64,000 nucleotides of DNA from Chryseobacterium antibioticum (GTDB taxonomy: Bacteria; Bacteroidota; Bacteroidia; Flavobacteriales; Weeksellaceae), in contig NZ_JABBGI010000001.1 in the NCBI RefSeq assembly GCF_012927325.1, forward strand, positions 186,001-250,000, read 5' to 3'. Numbering within the stretch: position 1 is the stretch's first letter; each line of letters opens with the position of its first letter. The translations under genes and the position numbers were made by a program. Shown here piece after piece: positions 62,456 to 64,000 of this stretch. The notes below the pieces were generated by a model, which was not told where the DNA came from, searched no databases, and worked only from the letters and a program-made list of their open reading frames with translations.

Positions 62456-64000
62456 ATGAAAAGATTTCTACTCAGTTTAGTATTACTTCTTTTATCAATT
62501 AATACAGTCTTTGCCCAAAGGGATACGGAACACTGGTTTGCTCCTATGGCCGCAAAAGGTCTGTCAGGTCCCAAGCAGGCCTTATATTTTTCTACCGATT
62601 CGGTCACCCCGTTTCCTGTAGAAATATACAGCAACAATGTATTGCTTGGTACGGTAACTATTATGAAAGGGGATCCTAAAACATTTGATATTACAACGGC
62701 TACCATGATTACATTGAATGCTGCTGAAATGTTTTTGCCAATAGGTAAAGGAATTTATACTAAAGGACTAAAACCCTATTACGTTAATTTCAGATTTAGT
62801 GTTTTAAGCCATGGTGAAATATTAACCTCTAAGGGAAAAGCGGGAATTGGAAAGAAATTCTATGCTGCTGCTACTCCAATGACTGGCCAGAACCTTACCC
62901 TTTTAAATTTTACGACTGGAGTTTTAGCCACGGAAGACAATACAACGGTTACCGTTTCCGGCTATAATACAGGCGTACAGTTCTCTAACGGAACTACAGG
63001 AACTACAAACCCTACTCTGACATTTACCCTTAATAAAGGACAAGCATATATTATCGAGGGAAGGGAGGCTAGCGGAACGAATGCCTTCGGTTTCATCGGT
63101 GCAAAAATAGAATCCAATAAACCTATATCTGTTACCAACGGTAACTTTAACGGGCAGTTTGCCCTACCCCCGATTGCGGGCTCAGGTGGCTCTGATATCG
63201 TCATGGACCAGTCTGTCCCTACAGACCGATTGGGAAATGAATTCGTACTTGTAAAAGGAAACGGAGATTCAGATGATGGAGATGAGGATGCACTGGTTAT
63301 CGCCACAGAAAACAATACGGAAGTATTCCTAAACGGATCTACCACTCCTATTCAGGTTCTTAATGAAGGACAATGGCTGAGAGTGGGTCAGGGACCAAAC
63401 AATACCTATATATTTCCATATATCGATCAGGGAAGTTCCCATTTTAATATGCACATTAGAACTTCTAAGAATGCATATGTATACCAGCTTCTGGCAGGTA
63501 TCGCTAACAGTACGGCAACGGAAGGATATAATTATATCCCGCCTTTGAACTGTTTCTTACCTAGAAAAATTGACGAGATCGGATTGATCAATGAACTTCC
63601 TGAAACCTCATCCAGTGGTAATAAAAATGTAAAACTCAATCTCCTTACTGAAACCGGAGCAATCGTTAACATCACTGTAAATGGAGCACCCGCACCAACG
63701 GTACAGGGACCATTCCCTGTAACAGGAACTTCAGCATGGGTATCTTATTCTGTTCCCAACGTAACAGGAAACGTTACTGTTGTTTCCTCAAAAGCAGTTA
63801 CTGCAGGTATTTCTGCAGGAAGTGGTGCTGTAGGATACGGCGGATACTTTGCCGGATTCTCATCAATCCCAGTAATTGCTAAACGTTCAGGAGAATGTGC
63901 TCCAGGGATTATTCTTGAGGTAGACGACAGCTATGAAGGCTACCAGTGGTTCTTAAACGGAACAGCTATCACAGGTGCTACGGCCAATACTTTTTCACCT
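62456..64000 (+). CDS. Secreted IgGFc-binding-domain-like protein, probable T9SS type B substrate (runs off the window)
   Basis: 515 codons are open from the ATG at 62456 to the window end, with no stop. Signal peptide [20 protein letters not shown], then [15 protein letters not shown]. The body has the pattern of IgGFc_binding N-terminal domains of Bacteroidetes: [56 protein letters not shown] and [13 protein letters not shown]. The final visible residues ([20 protein letters not shown]) look like an Ig/PKD-like repeat. Paralogue of the broken gene just upstream, from which a type B C-terminal sorting domain is expected beyond the window. Likely a surface or secreted adhesin-type protein. 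Confidence 0.85.
   Translation, partial: MKRFLLSLVLLLLSINTVFAQRDTEHWFAPMAAKGLSGPKQALYFSTDSVTPFPVEIYSNNVLLGTVTIMKGDPKTFDITTATMITLNAAEMFLPIGKGIYTKGLKPYYVNFRFSVLSHGEILTSKGKAGIGKKFYAAATPMTGQNLTLLNFTTGVLATEDNTTVTVSGYNTGVQFSNGTTGTTNPTLTFTLNKGQAYIIEGREASGTNAFGFIGAKIESNKPISVTNGNFNGQFALPPIAGSGGSDIVMDQSVPTDRLGNEFVLVKGNGDSDDGDEDALVIATENNTEVFLNGSTTPIQVLNEGQWLRVGQGPNNTYIFPYIDQGSSHFNMHIRTSKNAYVYQLLAGIANSTATEGYNYIPPLNCFLPRKIDEIGLINELPETSSSGNKNVKLNLLTETGAIVNITVNGAPAPTVQGPFPVTGTSAWVSYSVPNVTGNVTVVSSKAVTAGISAGSGAVGYGGYFAGFSSIPVIAKRSGECAPGIILEVDDSYEGYQWFLNGTAITGATANTFSP

Overview
This window looks like a chromosomal segment of a Bacteroidota bacterium in the Flavobacteriia, most probably Chryseobacterium or a close Weeksellaceae relative. 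The basis is AT-rich DNA, many Bacteroidetes-type -7 boxes (TAnnTTTG, often with TTTG about 19 bases upstream), few Shine-Dalgarno sites, a type IX secretion (T9SS) type B C-terminal domain, an ExbB-ExbD-ExbD-TonB operon, BshB1, a PUR/DUF3276 protein, the long form of NusB and a Bacteroidetes-type TssD. Genus assignment is inference from family knowledge; no 16S gene is present.

Layout. 0-6.6 kb: the end of a ricin-lectin-type protein, an unusually divergent adenylosuccinate synthetase with a Crp/Fnr-family regulator, and the Ku/LigD end-joining genes. LigD is split by a -1 frame change at a run of nine A. 6.5-12.7 kb: SDR oxidoreductase, yajC, a DUF1573 lipoprotein, nusB, an MsbA-like ABC exporter, a PUR protein, tRNA-His and bshB1. 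12.8-18.7 kb: the energy-transduction operon exbB-exbD-exbD-tonB, continuing into a 65-aa membrane protein, a PstS-like lipoprotein and a large TPR protein. 18.9-29.7 kb: leuS, a lipocalin-like lipoprotein, an acyltransferase/glycosyltransferase/unknown trio, waaA with cupin, DUF1648 and NlpC/P60 genes, an O-methyltransferase, a 51-aa ORF with its own promoter and terminator, and an OmpA-family lipoprotein. 29.8-45 kb: tilS-dsbD, an orphan exbD, two hydrolases, an NrnA-type phosphoesterase, rpmH, ftsE, a tRNA methyltransferase, an orphan histidine kinase, ribE, pdxA, and DUF177-rpmF-accB-accC.

45-57 kb is the accessory part: an orphan type VI tube protein (tssD), rocD, then a surface-polysaccharide cluster of six glycosyltransferase-like genes, a polysaccharide deacetylase, a hexapeptide acyltransferase and a polytopic membrane protein. 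A decayed copy of the 3' end of one glycosyltransferase lies about 3.25 kb downstream of the intact one. 57-61.5 kb returns to core genes (gltX, accA, a secreted protein, tsf). 61.7-64 kb holds an internally deleted, frameshifted T9SS type B gene followed by an intact paralogue that runs off the window.

The most notable signals are: (1) a near-identical 23-bp site upstream of both the Crp/Fnr gene and the divergent purA-like gene, each exactly 19 bp from a -7 box, suggesting a dedicated regulator/enzyme pair; (2) the ligD A9 frame change; (3) the glycosyltransferase duplication scar; (4) the eroded T9SS type B paralogue; and (5) an orphan tssD with its own promoter and terminator.
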